The notes beneath the pieces were generated by a model, which worked only from the letters and a program-made list of their open reading frames with translations, searched no databases and was not told the DNA's origin. 64,000 nt of DNA, taken from positions 310,001 to 374,000 of the forward strand of contig NZ_JAHVAA010000011.1 in NCBI RefSeq assembly GCF_019264485.1, read 5' to 3'. The stretch's first letter is position 1. Each line of letters begins with the position of its first letter. The stretch comes from Sediminibacterium sp. (GTDB lineage Bacteria; Bacteroidota; Bacteroidia; Chitinophagales; Chitinophagaceae). Shown one piece after another: positions 18,012-27,208 of the stretch. The translations under genes were made by a program, and so were the position numbers.

Positions 18012-18105
18012 AAGCTTTCCTAAAAAGCTTCTCCCGGGTAATTTTATTCACATGCAGAGCTTTCTTTTGTGTTAGGGTCTAATTTTAACCTAACCCAAAT
18101 TACCC
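18012..18105 (+). promoter_or_regulatory. Nested inverted repeats in the leader of the exbB-like gene
   Basis: AAGCTTT/AAAGCTT (18012-18018 with 18024-18030) forms a hairpin. Then GGGTAATTT (18036-18044) pairs with AAATTACCC (18097-18105), enclosing GTTAGG/CCTAAC (18071-18076 with 18089-18094). The outer right arm ends three bases before the ATG at 18108, so folding could hide the start site. No known riboswitch class is recognised. Confidence 0.4.
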
Positions 18106-18107
18106 GT

Positions 18108-18791
18108 ATGTTCCAATTATTGCAGACAGATACTTTACAACAGGCAGCAGGTACTGTTGTCGCAGCAGCTGAAAAAATTTCAATGTGGGACCTGCTTCAG
18201 AAAGGCGGCTGGATCATGTATCCTTTGTATGCATTGCTGGTAGCGGCCATATTTGTTTTTGTAGAAAGACTCATGGCCATACGCAGGGCTTCACGTATTG
18301 AACCCAATTTCATGAATATCATACGCGATAATATCATGTCTGGTAATGTACAGGCGGCACGTAACCTCGCACGCAATACGAATAACCCTGTTGCAAGAAT
18401 GATCGACAAAGGAATGCAGCGTATCGGTAAACCACTCGACGCCATTGAAAAGAGCATGGAAAATGTAGGTAAACTGGAAATGTACAGCATGGAAAGAAAC
18501 CTCAATATTCTTTCACTCATTGCCGGTATTGCGCCAATGTTTGGTTTTCTGGGAACCATTGTGGGTATGGTACAACTGTTTTATGGTATAGCTTCAACGG
18601 GTGAGTACACACTTAATACGATTGCAGGTGGTATCTATACTAAAATGATCACTTCGGCAACTGGTTTGATTATTGGCCTGATTGCCTATGTGGGACATAA
18701 TTTTCTGAGTACGCAGATCGATAAAACCGCCAATAAAATGGAGGCAGCCAGTTCAGAATTTATTGATATCCTTCAGGAACCAACACGATAA
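18108..18791 (+). CDS. exbB: MotA/TolQ/ExbB proton channel family protein
   Basis: 227 residues from the ATG at 18108; a GTG 39 bases upstream is inside an inverted repeat and unlikely. Three membrane segments (about 38-60, 150-175 and 185-210) and the family pattern around IAGIAPMFGFLGTIVGMVQLF identify the ExbB/TolQ channel. With the ExbD-like protein encoded next, it would use the proton gradient to energise TonB-dependent transport or a Tol-like envelope function. No tonB or tol gene is adjacent. Confidence 0.88.
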   Translation: MFQLLQTDTLQQAAGTVVAAAEKISMWDLLQKGGWIMYPLYALLVAAIFVFVERLMAIRRASRIEPNFMNIIRDNIMSGNVQAARNLARNTNNPVARMIDKGMQRIGKPLDAIEKSMENVGKLEMYSMERNLNILSLIAGIAPMFGFLGTIVGMVQLFYGIASTGEYTLNTIAGGIYTKMITSATGLIIGLIAYVGHNFLSTQIDKTANKMEAASSEFIDILQEPTR

Positions 18792-18817
18792 CCCGATCAC
18801 CACCGTAAACAGATTGT

Positions 18818-19219
18818 ATGAACATCAGAAAAAGATTAAGAACACATCCCGAAATGCATACAGGAGCGCTGAATGATATCCTGTTCATTCTGTTATTGTT
18901 CTTTCTGATTGTTTCAACACTCGCCAATCCTAATGTGATCAAGGTATCTAACCCGAAAGCAAAAAGTGATACCCGCGCCAAACAAACGGTAGTGATTACA
19001 GTGGATAAAGACCAGAATCTCTACATTGGCTCTCAACGCACCACACTCGAACAATTAGAACCTGAATTAAAAGCTTACCTGTCGAAAGAAACAGAAAAAC
19101 CTTCAGTGGTTATTAATGGCGACAGTACCTCTCATTTAGGTACCGCTATTAAAGTAATGCAGGTGATTAAGAAACTTGGGGCAACGCCTGTAATGGCCGT
19201 TGATAATTCAGGGCAGTAG
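18818..19219 (+). CDS. exbD: ExbD/TolR biopolymer transport protein
   Basis: 133 residues. A short cytoplasmic start is followed by one membrane helix (about 20-40) beginning LNDILFILLLFFLIVSTLA, with the proton-pathway Asp in its first turn. A small periplasmic domain ends in the typical LGATPVMAVD fold. It lies 26 bases after the exbB-like gene and forms the channel complex with it. ExbD and TolR cannot be told apart here. Confidence 0.9.
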   Translation: MNIRKRLRTHPEMHTGALNDILFILLLFFLIVSTLANPNVIKVSNPKAKSDTRAKQTVVITVDKDQNLYIGSQRTTLEQLEPELKAYLSKETEKPSVVINGDSTSHLGTAIKVMQVIKKLGATPVMAVDNSGQ

Positions 19220-19224
19220 GTATA

Positions 19225-20073
19225 TCAGTTTAATTGAGCCATCACCATCCGATCGTTTTCGTTTAAGTCTTTCCTGAGTGTAGTTTTGTATCCTGTCTTT
19301 TCAAAAACTGTACATACTTCGGTGCCCAGCAGCTGGTTGATTTCCAGGAACACCATGCCTTTTCTCTTCAGGTGTGTTTTTCCAAATAGGGCTATTTTTT
19401 TGTAGAAAATCAAAGCGTCATCATCGGGTACAAATAAAGCCAGATGCGGCTCATGGTTCAGCACATGTTTCGCCATTACATTGCTTTCGGAAATTTTTAT
19501 ATAGGGCGGGTTACTAATAATGATATCAAACTGCGCAAAACCAGACCAGTTATTTTCATTCAGGAAATCTATCTGACTGAAAATAATTTCAGTGCCATGC
19601 TGTTTGGCATTCTCTTCTGCAATCTGTAAAGCACCGATACTCAGATCAATGGACTGTACACGCCAGAGTGGGAATACTTTTTTTAATGTAACAGGAATAC
19701 AGCCCGATCCGGTTCCGATATCGAGTACAGACTGCGGTTCAGGTATCGCTGCCGCTTTTACCCATTCAATCAGTTCTTCCGTTTCAGGTCTGGGAATCAG
19801 GGTATGTTCATTTACCATAAAGCGCAAACCCGCAAACCATGCTTCTCCCAATACATATTGAACAGGTTTACCTGAAGCCAGTTCATTGCCATAGAGTGTA
19901 ACCTGGTGAACTTGTTTGCTTGAAAGCGCTCGTTGCTTATTAATGGTCCTGTCTGTACGGTTCATACCGGTAATATGCTCCAGTACCATATGAACAATCT
20001 GCTCAGCCTCCCTGTTGTGATACAGCGGAGCAAGACATTGTAATAATTCTTCTTTGGCCTGTAAAAGCGTCAT
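19225..20073 (-). CDS. prmC: Peptide chain release factor glutamine methyltransferase
   Basis: 282 residues. A helical N-terminal domain contacts the release factor, and a Rossmann methyltransferase domain has the SAM loop LDIGTGSGCIPVTL (about 115-128) and the diagnostic NPPY motif in IISNPPYI. It methylates the glutamine of the GGQ motif in RF1 and RF2, speeding peptide release. It converges tightly on exbD (five bases between stops) and is divergent from ribD. Confidence 0.95.
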   Translation of the reverse strand: MTLLQAKEELLQCLAPLYHNREAEQIVHMVLEHITGMNRTDRTINKQRALSSKQVHQVTLYGNELASGKPVQYVLGEAWFAGLRFMVNEHTLIPRPETEELIEWVKAAAIPEPQSVLDIGTGSGCIPVTLKKVFPLWRVQSIDLSIGALQIAEENAKQHGTEIIFSQIDFLNENNWSGFAQFDIIISNPPYIKISESNVMAKHVLNHEPHLALFVPDDDALIFYKKIALFGKTHLKRKGMVFLEINQLLGTEVCTVFEKTGYKTTLRKDLNENDRMVMAQLN

Positions 20074-20115
20074 GCTGCAATGTTAAGCAGCATTTGGCTA
20101 TTTTTGTCCATTCAC

Positions 20116-21174
20116 ATGGCCGATCTTCATGAAGCATATATGTACCGTTGTATTGAGCTGGCCCGGCAGGGAGCGGGTTCTGTAGCGCCCAACCCAATGG
20201 TAGGTGCTGTATTGGTACATGAAAACCGCATCATCGGTGAAGGCTGGCATGAGCAATATGGCGGCCCGCATGCAGAAGTGAATTGTATTAAAACAGTTGC
20301 TGAAACAGATCGTGAACAGATTCCTTTCTCCACTTTATATGTTTCACTTGAGCCATGTGCTCATTTTGGTAAAACACCACCCTGTACAAAACTGATTATT
20401 GAACAAAGGATTAAAAAAGTAGTGATTGGCTGCAGGGATCCTTTTGAAGCAGTAAATGGGAAAGGGATTGAACAATTACGCAACGCAGGCATTGAAGTAA
20501 TTGTAAATGTACTGGAGAAAGAATCGATAATACTCAATCGGCGATTCTTTTGCTTCCACCAGTTACACCGACCCTATATTGTACTGAAATGGGCGCAGAC
20601 CAACGACAGGTTTATGGCTGGTGCTACTTCGGAAAGATTGTTTATTACCAATGCCAATAGCAATCGCCTGGTTCATCAATGGAGAAGCGAAGAGTCGGCC
20701 ATACTTATTGGTGCCGGAACGGCATTAAAAGATAATCCATCACTCACCAATCGGTTATGGCAGGGTAAAAATCCACTACGAATGGTGATCGACAGAAAAC
20801 TTGACTTGCCCGGCTCGCTTACATTGTTTAATGATGGTTATCCACTTATTGTATTCAACGAAGAAAAAGAATCAACAGCAGGTATTGTTCAATATATAAA
20901 GTTGGAGAAAGCAACATCATTAATTCCGCAAATACTTTCATACTGTTATCAACAGCAGATACAAAGCGTACTGGTTGAAGGAGGTGCTGCTTTATTGGAA
21001 GCTTTTTTAAGAGAAGGATATTGGGATGAAATTCGCACGCTTACCAACCTGCAGTTAAATATCGGTAACGGTTTGAAAGCGCCTGTTTTGCCGGAGATTA
21101 CAGCATCAAAAACTATTCGTATAGGATCTGATGAAATCAGGTTTTATCAGCAAGATCAATTAAGAACTGTATGA
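20116..21174 (+). CDS. ribD: Bifunctional riboflavin deaminase/reductase RibD
   Basis: 352 residues from the ATG at 20116, nine bases after a -7-like TATTTTTG (20099-20106); an in-frame upstream TTG is less likely. The N-terminal deaminase domain carries HAEVNCI and PCAHFGKTPPC, the zinc ligands. The C-terminal reductase domain starts near VLKWAQTND and includes VEGGAALLEAF. It performs the second and third steps of riboflavin synthesis. Its stop overlaps the start of the transporter gene (ATGA), the first of three genes joined this way. Confidence 0.95.
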   Translation: MADLHEAYMYRCIELARQGAGSVAPNPMVGAVLVHENRIIGEGWHEQYGGPHAEVNCIKTVAETDREQIPFSTLYVSLEPCAHFGKTPPCTKLIIEQRIKKVVIGCRDPFEAVNGKGIEQLRNAGIEVIVNVLEKESIILNRRFFCFHQLHRPYIVLKWAQTNDRFMAGATSERLFITNANSNRLVHQWRSEESAILIGAGTALKDNPSLTNRLWQGKNPLRMVIDRKLDLPGSLTLFNDGYPLIVFNEEKESTAGIVQYIKLEKATSLIPQILSYCYQQQIQSVLVEGGAALLEAFLREGYWDEIRTLTNLQLNIGNGLKAPVLPEITASKTIRIGSDEIRFYQQDQLRTV

Positions 21175-22061
21175 TCACCTATTTAATAGGCAGTATTGTT
21201 TTAACCAGTTACCTCACACTGTCTTTTAAAGCCTGTGAAAAATTTCGTGTTAATGTATTTCAGGCAATCGTATTCAATTATATTACCTGTGTAATAACAG
21301 GTTCTGTGGTGAATGGTTCATTCCCTGTTCATGCAGCTAATATGGCAATGCCCTGGTTTAAATGGGCCTGTATTATGGGAGCCATGTTTGTAAGCATTTT
21401 TAACGTAGTGGCAGTAACGGCACAAAAAAATGGTGTAGCGGTTGCTTCCGTAGCCAATAAATTATCGCTGATTATTCCGGTAATACTCTCTGTCTACCTG
21501 TATAATGAAACAGTAGCAGGCTGGAAAGCAGCAGGTGTTGCATTGGCCCTGGTAGCGGTAGTCTTTACCTGCTATACAGCACGTAAAGATGCAATGGGTG
21601 AGGGAAAACAGGGTTTAATGCTGTATATGTTGCCACTGGTGTTGTTTTTGAGCAGTGGTTTACTGGATGCGCTGATTAACCATGTTCAGATAACCTATGT
21701 AACAGAAGAGAATAACAATGATTATCTGGTAAGCTCATTTTTTTCTGCAGCTACCATTGGCTCTTTATTATTATTGATTCAGCTAATAAGAAAGAAACAG
21801 CAATTTCAATGGAAAAGCCTGTGGGCAGGGATATTAATAGGAATTCCTAATTATTTTTCTATCTGGTGCCTTGTACATTTCCTGAAAGAAAGTCCCTGGC
21901 AAACCAGTGCAAGTATTCCTGTCAACAATATGGGTATTGTATTATTCAGCTCAGTAGCTGCCGGGGTCTTATTTAAAGAACGTTTATCAACAATCAATTG
22001 GCTGGGAATACTCTTGTCGCTTTTAGCCATTTACCTGATTGCATTTGGAGACCAATTATGA
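21171..22061 (+). CDS. DMT superfamily (EamA-like) transporter
   Basis: 296 residues with about ten hydrophobic helices in two halves, the EamA layout. The end of each half has a short conserved turn (VASVANKLSLIIPV; FSSVAAGVLFKERLS). The substrate is unknown. The four-base overlaps with ribD upstream and the YigZ gene downstream place it in a three-gene operon, so a flavin-related or general export role could be guessed, but nothing in the sequence proves it. Confidence 0.82.
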   Translation: MITYLIGSIVLTSYLTLSFKACEKFRVNVFQAIVFNYITCVITGSVVNGSFPVHAANMAMPWFKWACIMGAMFVSIFNVVAVTAQKNGVAVASVANKLSLIIPVILSVYLYNETVAGWKAAGVALALVAVVFTCYTARKDAMGEGKQGLMLYMLPLVLFLSSGLLDALINHVQITYVTEENNNDYLVSSFFSAATIGSLLLLIQLIRKKQQFQWKSLWAGILIGIPNYFSIWCLVHFLKESPWQTSASIPVNNMGIVLFSSVAAGVLFKERLSTINWLGILLSLLAIYLIAFGDQL

Positions 22062-22675
22062 CTGAACAAGATTATTACCAGACGATAGAGAAAGCAGGCT
22101 TTGCCGAATTTAAAGATAGGGGAAGCCGCTTCCTTGCTTATACTTTTCCATTGACAGCTGTGGAAGATTTTAAACAACAGTTGCAAAACCTGAAAAAAGA
22201 ACACCCGAAAGCAGTACACCATTGTTTTGCCTACCGGATAGGTATCGACGGCAACCAGTTCAGGGTGAGTGACGACGGAGAACCCTCCGGCTCTGCAGGC
22301 AGACCCATACTGGGGCAGATAGACAGCAAGGGGTTAACCAATATTGGCATCGTTGTAGTGCGTTATTTTGGCGGAACGCTATTAGGTGTTCCGGGTTTGA
22401 TTAATGCTTATAAATCTGCTGCAGCAATGACTTTACAAATGGTACCTGTTATTCAGAAGTCAGTTGAAATTTTATATGATCTGCAGTTTGATTATACAAG
22501 AATGAATGAAGTAATGATATTGGTAAAACAATATAACTGCTCAGTACTGATGCAGGAAATGCAATTGTTCTGTCAGCTTCGGATTGGTATACCTAAAGCG
22601 AGATTAGACGATATATTATACAAACTGAAAGACCTTCATACGGTAGAAATAACAAAAACTAAGCTTTCCCGGTAA
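22058..22675 (+). CDS. YigZ/IMPACT family protein
   Basis: 205 residues from the ATG at 22058, which overlaps the transporter stop (ATGA). The N-terminal UPF0029 domain has the family block VSDDGEPSGSAGRPIL and VVVRYFGGTLLGVPGLI; a smaller C-terminal alpha/beta domain follows. The family is linked to translation or stress responses, but its biochemical role in bacteria is not settled. Its 3' end overlaps the convergent YdcF-like gene by 17 bases. Confidence 0.9.
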   Translation: MTEQDYYQTIEKAGFAEFKDRGSRFLAYTFPLTAVEDFKQQLQNLKKEHPKAVHHCFAYRIGIDGNQFRVSDDGEPSGSAGRPILGQIDSKGLTNIGIVVVRYFGGTLLGVPGLINAYKSAAAMTLQMVPVIQKSVEILYDLQFDYTRMNEVMILVKQYNCSVLMQEMQLFCQLRIGIPKARLDDILYKLKDLHTVEITKTKLSR

Positions 22676-23417
22676 GTTTGTAAGCAGCCAGACCGATCAT
22701 TTCTTTTAATAATTCAGACCAGATTTTTAGCAACTTGGCATCGGGCATAATCATATCATCAAATGAAAATTTTTCTTCAACAACCTTATAGTCGCAAGGG
22801 TAGGGAACAAATTGAATGGCTGCTTTTTTGAATACAGCAATAGATCTTGGCATATGGGAGGCCGATGTAATCAATAAAAAAGGAGGCTTAAGTTGTAATG
22901 AGTCGATGATCTTTTTACTGAATAGGGCATTCTCATAAGTATTCCTCGAAAGAGGTTCAACAATGATATCTTTTTCCGGAACGGCATTGGCTACCAGGGC
23001 ATTTTTCAGGTACTCAGCTTCTGCCGGGTAATCGTGTAACAACGATCCGCTTCCCCCAGTTACCAGTATTTTTTTAATCTTTCCGGTATGGTACAAAGTC
23101 GCTGTTTGAATAAACCTGTCGGCAGAACCACCAAAAAAACCTTGGTTGTATTTATCAAACTGCACCATACCTGTTAATAAAATACCCACTTCATATTGTT
23201 CTTGGGGCAATAAAACTTTTTTAGGTGTTTGCCATGCAAGTGTTACTTTTTTATAGAACCAGGGGTTTGAAAAAATAATAGCTATACAAACAGTGAGTAT
23301 GGTTAATCTTCTTTTTAGCCTGACAGATTTTACAAAATATATCCAAACCAATAGAATGATAATCCAGAAAAACGGGATCAATAAAAAAAACAGCAGTTTT
23401 GAAAGAATAAAAAACAT
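22659..23417 (-). CDS. YdcF/DUF218 family membrane protein
   Basis: 252 residues. Two N-terminal hydrophobic segments (about 5-27 and 36-52) are followed by a DUF218 domain with LLTGMVQF, VTGGSGSL, ENALFSKK and LLITSASHMPRSIAVFKK. The family includes SanA and YdcF of E. coli, linked to envelope permeability and possibly polysaccharide or lipid carrier metabolism. The 3' ends of this gene and the YigZ gene overlap, so opposing transcripts may interfere. Confidence 0.85.
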   Translation of the reverse strand: MFFILSKLLFFLLIPFFWIIILLVWIYFVKSVRLKRRLTILTVCIAIIFSNPWFYKKVTLAWQTPKKVLLPQEQYEVGILLTGMVQFDKYNQGFFGGSADRFIQTATLYHTGKIKKILVTGGSGSLLHDYPAEAEYLKNALVANAVPEKDIIVEPLSRNTYENALFSKKIIDSLQLKPPFLLITSASHMPRSIAVFKKAAIQFVPYPCDYKVVEEKFSFDDMIMPDAKLLKIWSELLKEMIGLAAYKLTGKA

Positions 23418-23435
23418 AGGAACTGTTTAAAATAA

Positions 23436-23461
23436 AAAGGATGAAAATATTTTCATCCTTT
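23436..23461 (-). terminator. Palindromic terminator between two minus-strand genes
   Basis: A perfect 26-base palindrome made of AAAGGATGAAAAT and its complement, read on the minus strand with a T-rich tail (TTTTTATTTT). It would end the hydroxyacyl-CoA dehydrogenase transcript before the YdcF-like gene. Confidence 0.75.
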
Positions 23462-23468
23462 GAGTTGT

Positions 23469-24365
23469 TTATTTTTTGAAACGGGCGCTTACAACCAATT
23501 CTTTACTACCGGGGGTATAGGTATAAAATCCTTCGCCAGATTTTACGCCTAGTTTTCCTGCAGTTACCATATTTACCAGCAAAGGACAAGGAGCATATTT
23601 TGGGTTACCAAAACCATCCTGTAATACCTGCAGAATACTCAGGCATACATCAAGCCCTATAAAATCGGCTAATTGTAATGGTCCCATCGGGTGTGCCATA
23701 CCCAGTTTCATAATAGTATCAATGGCTTCTACATCGGCAGTGCCTTCATATAAACTGCAGATGGCTTCATTGATCATGGGCATCAATATCTTGTTGGCAA
23801 TAAAACCGGGGTAATCATTTACTACACAGGGTACTTTACCCAGTGTTTTACTCAGCTCAGCAATGGTTTCACTTACTTCAGGTGAGGTAGCATAGCCATT
23901 AATGATTTCTACCAGTTTCATTACGGGCACAGGATTCATAAAGTGCATGCCAATTACTTTCTCCGGTCTCTTGGTAACAGCAGCTATTTTAGTAATTGAT
24001 ATAGATGAGGTGTTCGAAGCAAGTATGGTATGTTCAGGAGCGGCTGCATCCATCTGACGAAAAATATTCAACTTGAGTTCTACATTTTCAGTAGCTGCTT
24101 CAACTACCAGATCGGCATTCGCCACACCTTTCTTAATATCCGTTTCTGTAACAAGCCTTGAAATGGTGGCGGCTTTTTGTTCTTCTGTAATGATGGCTTT
24201 GCCAACCTGTCTGTCGAGATTTTTTGTAATGGTTTGTAATGCTTTTTCAAGTTGAGCGGCATTAACATCTATCAAATGAACCATACATCCATTCTGCGCA
24301 AATACATGTGCAATACCATTTCCCATGGTGCCCGCGCCGATAACACTTACATTTTTAATTGGCAT
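23469..24365 (-). CDS. hbd: 3-hydroxybutyryl-CoA (3-hydroxyacyl-CoA) dehydrogenase
   Basis: 298 residues, the single-function length. The NAD-binding loop GAGTMGNGIA is at about 10-19, and the catalytic His lies in GMHFMNPVPVMKLVEII near residue 140. Substrate-binding Ser/Asn are in ASNTSSISI, and the C-terminal helical domain (about 185-290) carries HPMGPLQLADFIGLD. It oxidises 3-hydroxyacyl-CoA to the keto form, or the reverse, in fatty acid breakdown or butyrate-type pathways. No other beta-oxidation gene is nearby. Confidence 0.93.
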   Translation of the reverse strand: MPIKNVSVIGAGTMGNGIAHVFAQNGCMVHLIDVNAAQLEKALQTITKNLDRQVGKAIITEEQKAATISRLVTETDIKKGVANADLVVEAATENVELKLNIFRQMDAAAPEHTILASNTSSISITKIAAVTKRPEKVIGMHFMNPVPVMKLVEIINGYATSPEVSETIAELSKTLGKVPCVVNDYPGFIANKILMPMINEAICSLYEGTADVEAIDTIMKLGMAHPMGPLQLADFIGLDVCLSILQVLQDGFGNPKYAPCPLLVNMVTAGKLGVKSGEGFYTYTPGSKELVVSARFKK

Positions 24366-24454
24366 ATCTCAATCGTTTAATATGCGCAAATGTAAAGCGC
24401 CGCATGGAACCACACGAAACTCATCCTGTAAAATCAATAAAATAGCACTGAAAC

Positions 24455-25108
24455 TTAGTCTTTTCGCTTAAAATCACCCCTTTTCCAGGCTTTAATAAAG
24501 TCGGCCCAGGCAGCAGGATTAAGAATATTCATCGGGGGAAGCTGTCCTGAATAGTAGTATTTATTGGCCTGTTGACGAAGCTGGTAATTAATGGCTTCCT
24601 TACCATCTGCCGGTAAGCTGTTGATAAGAATTCTTCGCTGGGCCTCATCTGTATTTTTTCGGGCAATTTCATAAGAATCATCAGCAATTTTATTATTCAC
24701 AAAATCGCGCTCGAATTGCTCCCGGGTAGGTCGGGGCTTTAAAATGGTAGCAGGAAGATAAGCGGTGTCGCTCACCAGTAATTGAATAACACTGTATTGA
24801 TTATCAGCAAGATTTAAGGGAATTTCAATGCTCCTGTTTTTAAAACCGATACAGGAAAAAGTAATTCTGTCACCCTTTAGTACTGCGATAGAAAAAACCC
24901 CGTCGGGATTGGTGATGGTTCCCCGTCCTTTTCCTTCCACAATTATACTGGCTGACGGGATGGCACGAAGGCTATCGGCCGTCATTACTACACCATATAA
25001 CTGCACTACTGAATCCCTGTACACATTCGGTGTTTGCTGAGCAGTTGCCTTGGCACTGGTCAGCATTACGATCATACATAAAACAGAAATGCGTAGAAGT
25101 AATTTCAT
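24455..25108 (-). CDS. Secreted protein with carboxypeptidase-regulatory-like domain
   Basis: 217 residues. A signal peptide (about 1-23, ending ATAQ) is followed by a small beta-sandwich (about 35-115) of the CarboxypepD-reg-like type, with VQLYGVVMTADSLRAIPSA, GRGTITNPDGVFSI and ISFSCIGFK-like spacing. A charged C-terminal region ends in KAWKRGDFKRKD. In Bacteroidota this domain often precedes TonB-dependent receptors, but here it stands alone. Likely periplasmic or surface-linked; role unknown. Confidence 0.75.
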   Translation of the reverse strand: MKLLLRISVLCMIVMLTSAKATAQQTPNVYRDSVVQLYGVVMTADSLRAIPSASIIVEGKGRGTITNPDGVFSIAVLKGDRITFSCIGFKNRSIEIPLNLADNQYSVIQLLVSDTAYLPATILKPRPTREQFERDFVNNKIADDSYEIARKNTDEAQRRILINSLPADGKEAINYQLRQQANKYYYSGQLPPMNILNPAAWADFIKAWKRGDFKRKD

Positions 25109-25251
25109 TGATGCAAAAATACAAATGGTTTTCCCAAAATCGACAACAACCGGCTTCTCAGATTGTTGAAAACAAAATGAATTCTGACAAAGTAAGGCTG
25201 CGAGCGGTTAACTTTGCATCCTCATTGACTTTTTTAACAAAAACTTGCGTG

Positions 25252-26346
25252 ATGACTGAAGCTGCAATATTGAATGCCCTGAGTAATGTTCAGGAGCCCG
25301 ATTTAGGAAAGGATCTTGTAACACTGAATATGATAAAAGATATTCAGATAAAAGATAATAACGTAAGTTTTACCATTGTGCTTACTACACCTGCCTGCCC
25401 CATGAAAGATATGATGCGGACAGCCAGTGAAAATGCAGTGAAATTACTGGTAAACAAAGAGGCCAATGTAACGGTAAATTTCACATCCAATACATCTACC
25501 ACCCGAAAAGATAACCAGCAGGTATTATCTGGTGTAAAAAATATTATTGCAGTAGTAAGTGGAAAAGGAGGTGTAGGTAAAAGCACAGTTTCTGCCAATC
25601 TCGCACTGGCACTTGCCGAAGGCGGTGCTTCTGTAGGGTTGATGGATGCCGATATTTATGGACCCAGTGTACCCATCATGTTTGGCGTACGTGGCGAGCG
25701 CCCTTTGATGAAGGAAATGAATGGAAAAGGAATGATTGTTCCCCTTGAAAAATTCGGTATCAAACTCATGAGTATCGGATTACTCGTAGATGAAAAAAAT
25801 GCGGTCGTATGGAGAGGGCCCATGGCCAGTAGTGCCATCCGTCAGTTTGTGACCGATGTTGATTGGGGAGAACTGGATTACCTGGTAATAGATATGCCTC
25901 CCGGAACAGGCGATATTCATCTTACTTTAATGCAAACCGTACCGGTTACTGGTGTTGTTATTGTTACCACACCACAGAACGTAGCATTGGCTGATGCCAA
26001 AAAAGGCATTGCCATGTTTGGACAGGCCCAGATTAATGTACCCATTATTGGACTGGTTGAGAATATGGCTTATTTCACACCTGCCGAATTGCCCGATAAT
26101 AAATACTACCTGTTTGGGAAAGACGGTGGTAAAAACCTTGCTGAAGAATATGACCTACCGTTTTTAGGACAGGTTCCATTGGTTCAGGATATAAGAGAGG
26201 GCGGCGATACAGGCATTCCTGCCATGGTTGGTAAAGATGAACTGAGCAAGCAGGCACTCCGGAACTTTGCTGCCAATGCGGTAAGAAATATAGCTATCAG
26301 GAATGCCAGCATACCACAAACAAAACCGCTACAGGTAACTACATAA
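25252..26346 (+). CDS. mrp: Mrp/ApbC-type P-loop ATPase, CxxC motif absent
   Basis: 364 residues from the ATG at 25252. The much earlier TTG in the same frame is rejected, because a -7-like TAACTTTG (25209-25216) lies between. An N-terminal DUF59/MIP18-like domain (about 5-80, Cys49 in ACPMKD) precedes a MinD-type ATPase with the deviant Walker A SGKGGVGKST (103-112) and MDADIYGPSVP. The family carries iron-sulfur clusters to target proteins. The C-terminal CxxC pair that binds the bridging cluster is missing: residues 274-290 read YFTPAELPDNKYYLFGK, with no Cys. Confidence 0.93.
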   Translation: MTEAAILNALSNVQEPDLGKDLVTLNMIKDIQIKDNNVSFTIVLTTPACPMKDMMRTASENAVKLLVNKEANVTVNFTSNTSTTRKDNQQVLSGVKNIIAVVSGKGGVGKSTVSANLALALAEGGASVGLMDADIYGPSVPIMFGVRGERPLMKEMNGKGMIVPLEKFGIKLMSIGLLVDEKNAVVWRGPMASSAIRQFVTDVDWGELDYLVIDMPPGTGDIHLTLMQTVPVTGVVIVTTPQNVALADAKKGIAMFGQAQINVPIIGLVENMAYFTPAELPDNKYYLFGKDGGKNLAEEYDLPFLGQVPLVQDIREGGDTGIPAMVGKDELSKQALRNFAANAVRNIAIRNASIPQTKPLQVTT

Positions 26347-26425
26347 AACCTGGTTGGTTTGGTATAAACGGCGGGTAAATCAGGTAAGACTTTGATAATT
26401 TTGCAATCCGTAATCATTACTTACC

Positions 26426-27058
26426 ATGTACCATTTGCCCGTATACCAGGAAAAAGACAAACAACGTGTGCTTGAATTTATGCAGGAGCATCCTTTTGCT
26501 ACACTGATGGGTGTATCTGCAGACCAGCAACCCGTTGCTACACAAATACCTCTGTTATTTAAAGAAAGGGCGGGGAAATTATTCCTGGTGGGCCATCTGA
26601 TGAAACAAACCGATCACCACAAAGCATTTATGAATAATAACCAGGCGCTGGTTCTTTTTACCGGCCCTCATACCTATGTGAGTGCCAGTTGGTACGAAAA
26701 CAAACAACAGGGATCGACCTGGAATTATATGACGGTTCATGCAAAAGGTATTCTGCATTACCTGCCCGATGAAGATTTGCCAGGTATACTCGATGAACTA
26801 ACTTCTTATTTCGAAAACAACACATCTTCACCATCATTGTATAAACATTTACCCGAAGAATACCTGAACAGACTCATGAAAGCGATTGTAGCTTTTGAAA
26901 TAGAAGTGGAGCAAACAGATGCTGTTTTTAAACTGAGCCAGAACAGAGATGAAAAAAGTTTTCAGCAAATTATCGGACAGCTCGAAAAAGGTAATACAGG
27001 TGCACAAAGTATTGCCGGGGAAATGAAAAAAATACAGACAGCATTATTTGCGCCATAA
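26426..27058 (+). CDS. PaiB-like FMN-binding protein
   Basis: 210 residues of the PaiB/FMN-binding split-barrel type, with the starting block MYHLPVYQEKD, PFATLMGV, THIPL-like TQIPLLF, HLMKQTDHHKAF and a C-terminal SQNRDEKSFQQII. Bacillus PaiB represses sporulation and degradative enzyme genes, but most homologues are uncharacterised and may be flavin-dependent oxidoreductases. The -7-like TAATTTTG at 26396-26403 lies 22 bases before the ATG. A strong terminator follows. Confidence 0.88.
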   Translation: MYHLPVYQEKDKQRVLEFMQEHPFATLMGVSADQQPVATQIPLLFKERAGKLFLVGHLMKQTDHHKAFMNNNQALVLFTGPHTYVSASWYENKQQGSTWNYMTVHAKGILHYLPDEDLPGILDELTSYFENNTSSPSLYKHLPEEYLNRLMKAIVAFEIEVEQTDAVFKLSQNRDEKSFQQIIGQLEKGNTGAQSIAGEMKKIQTALFAP

Positions 27059-27086
27059 AAATATTACTGAAATGCGATTTTTTAAG

Positions 27087-27113
27087 AACCCGGCAAAACT
27101 GCCGGGTTTTTTT
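27087..27113 (+). terminator. Intrinsic terminator after the PaiB-like gene
   Basis: AACCCGGCA (27087-27095) pairs with TGCCGGGTT (27100-27108) around AAAC, followed directly by a T-run. Confidence 0.9.
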
Positions 27114-27208
27114 ATGCTATAGAAAAATAATGGTAGATACAAAACTGCTAATGCTCAATTCTCGTAGATAAGCGGGTAAACAAATAAACCCAATAAAATA
27201 AAGTCGAG

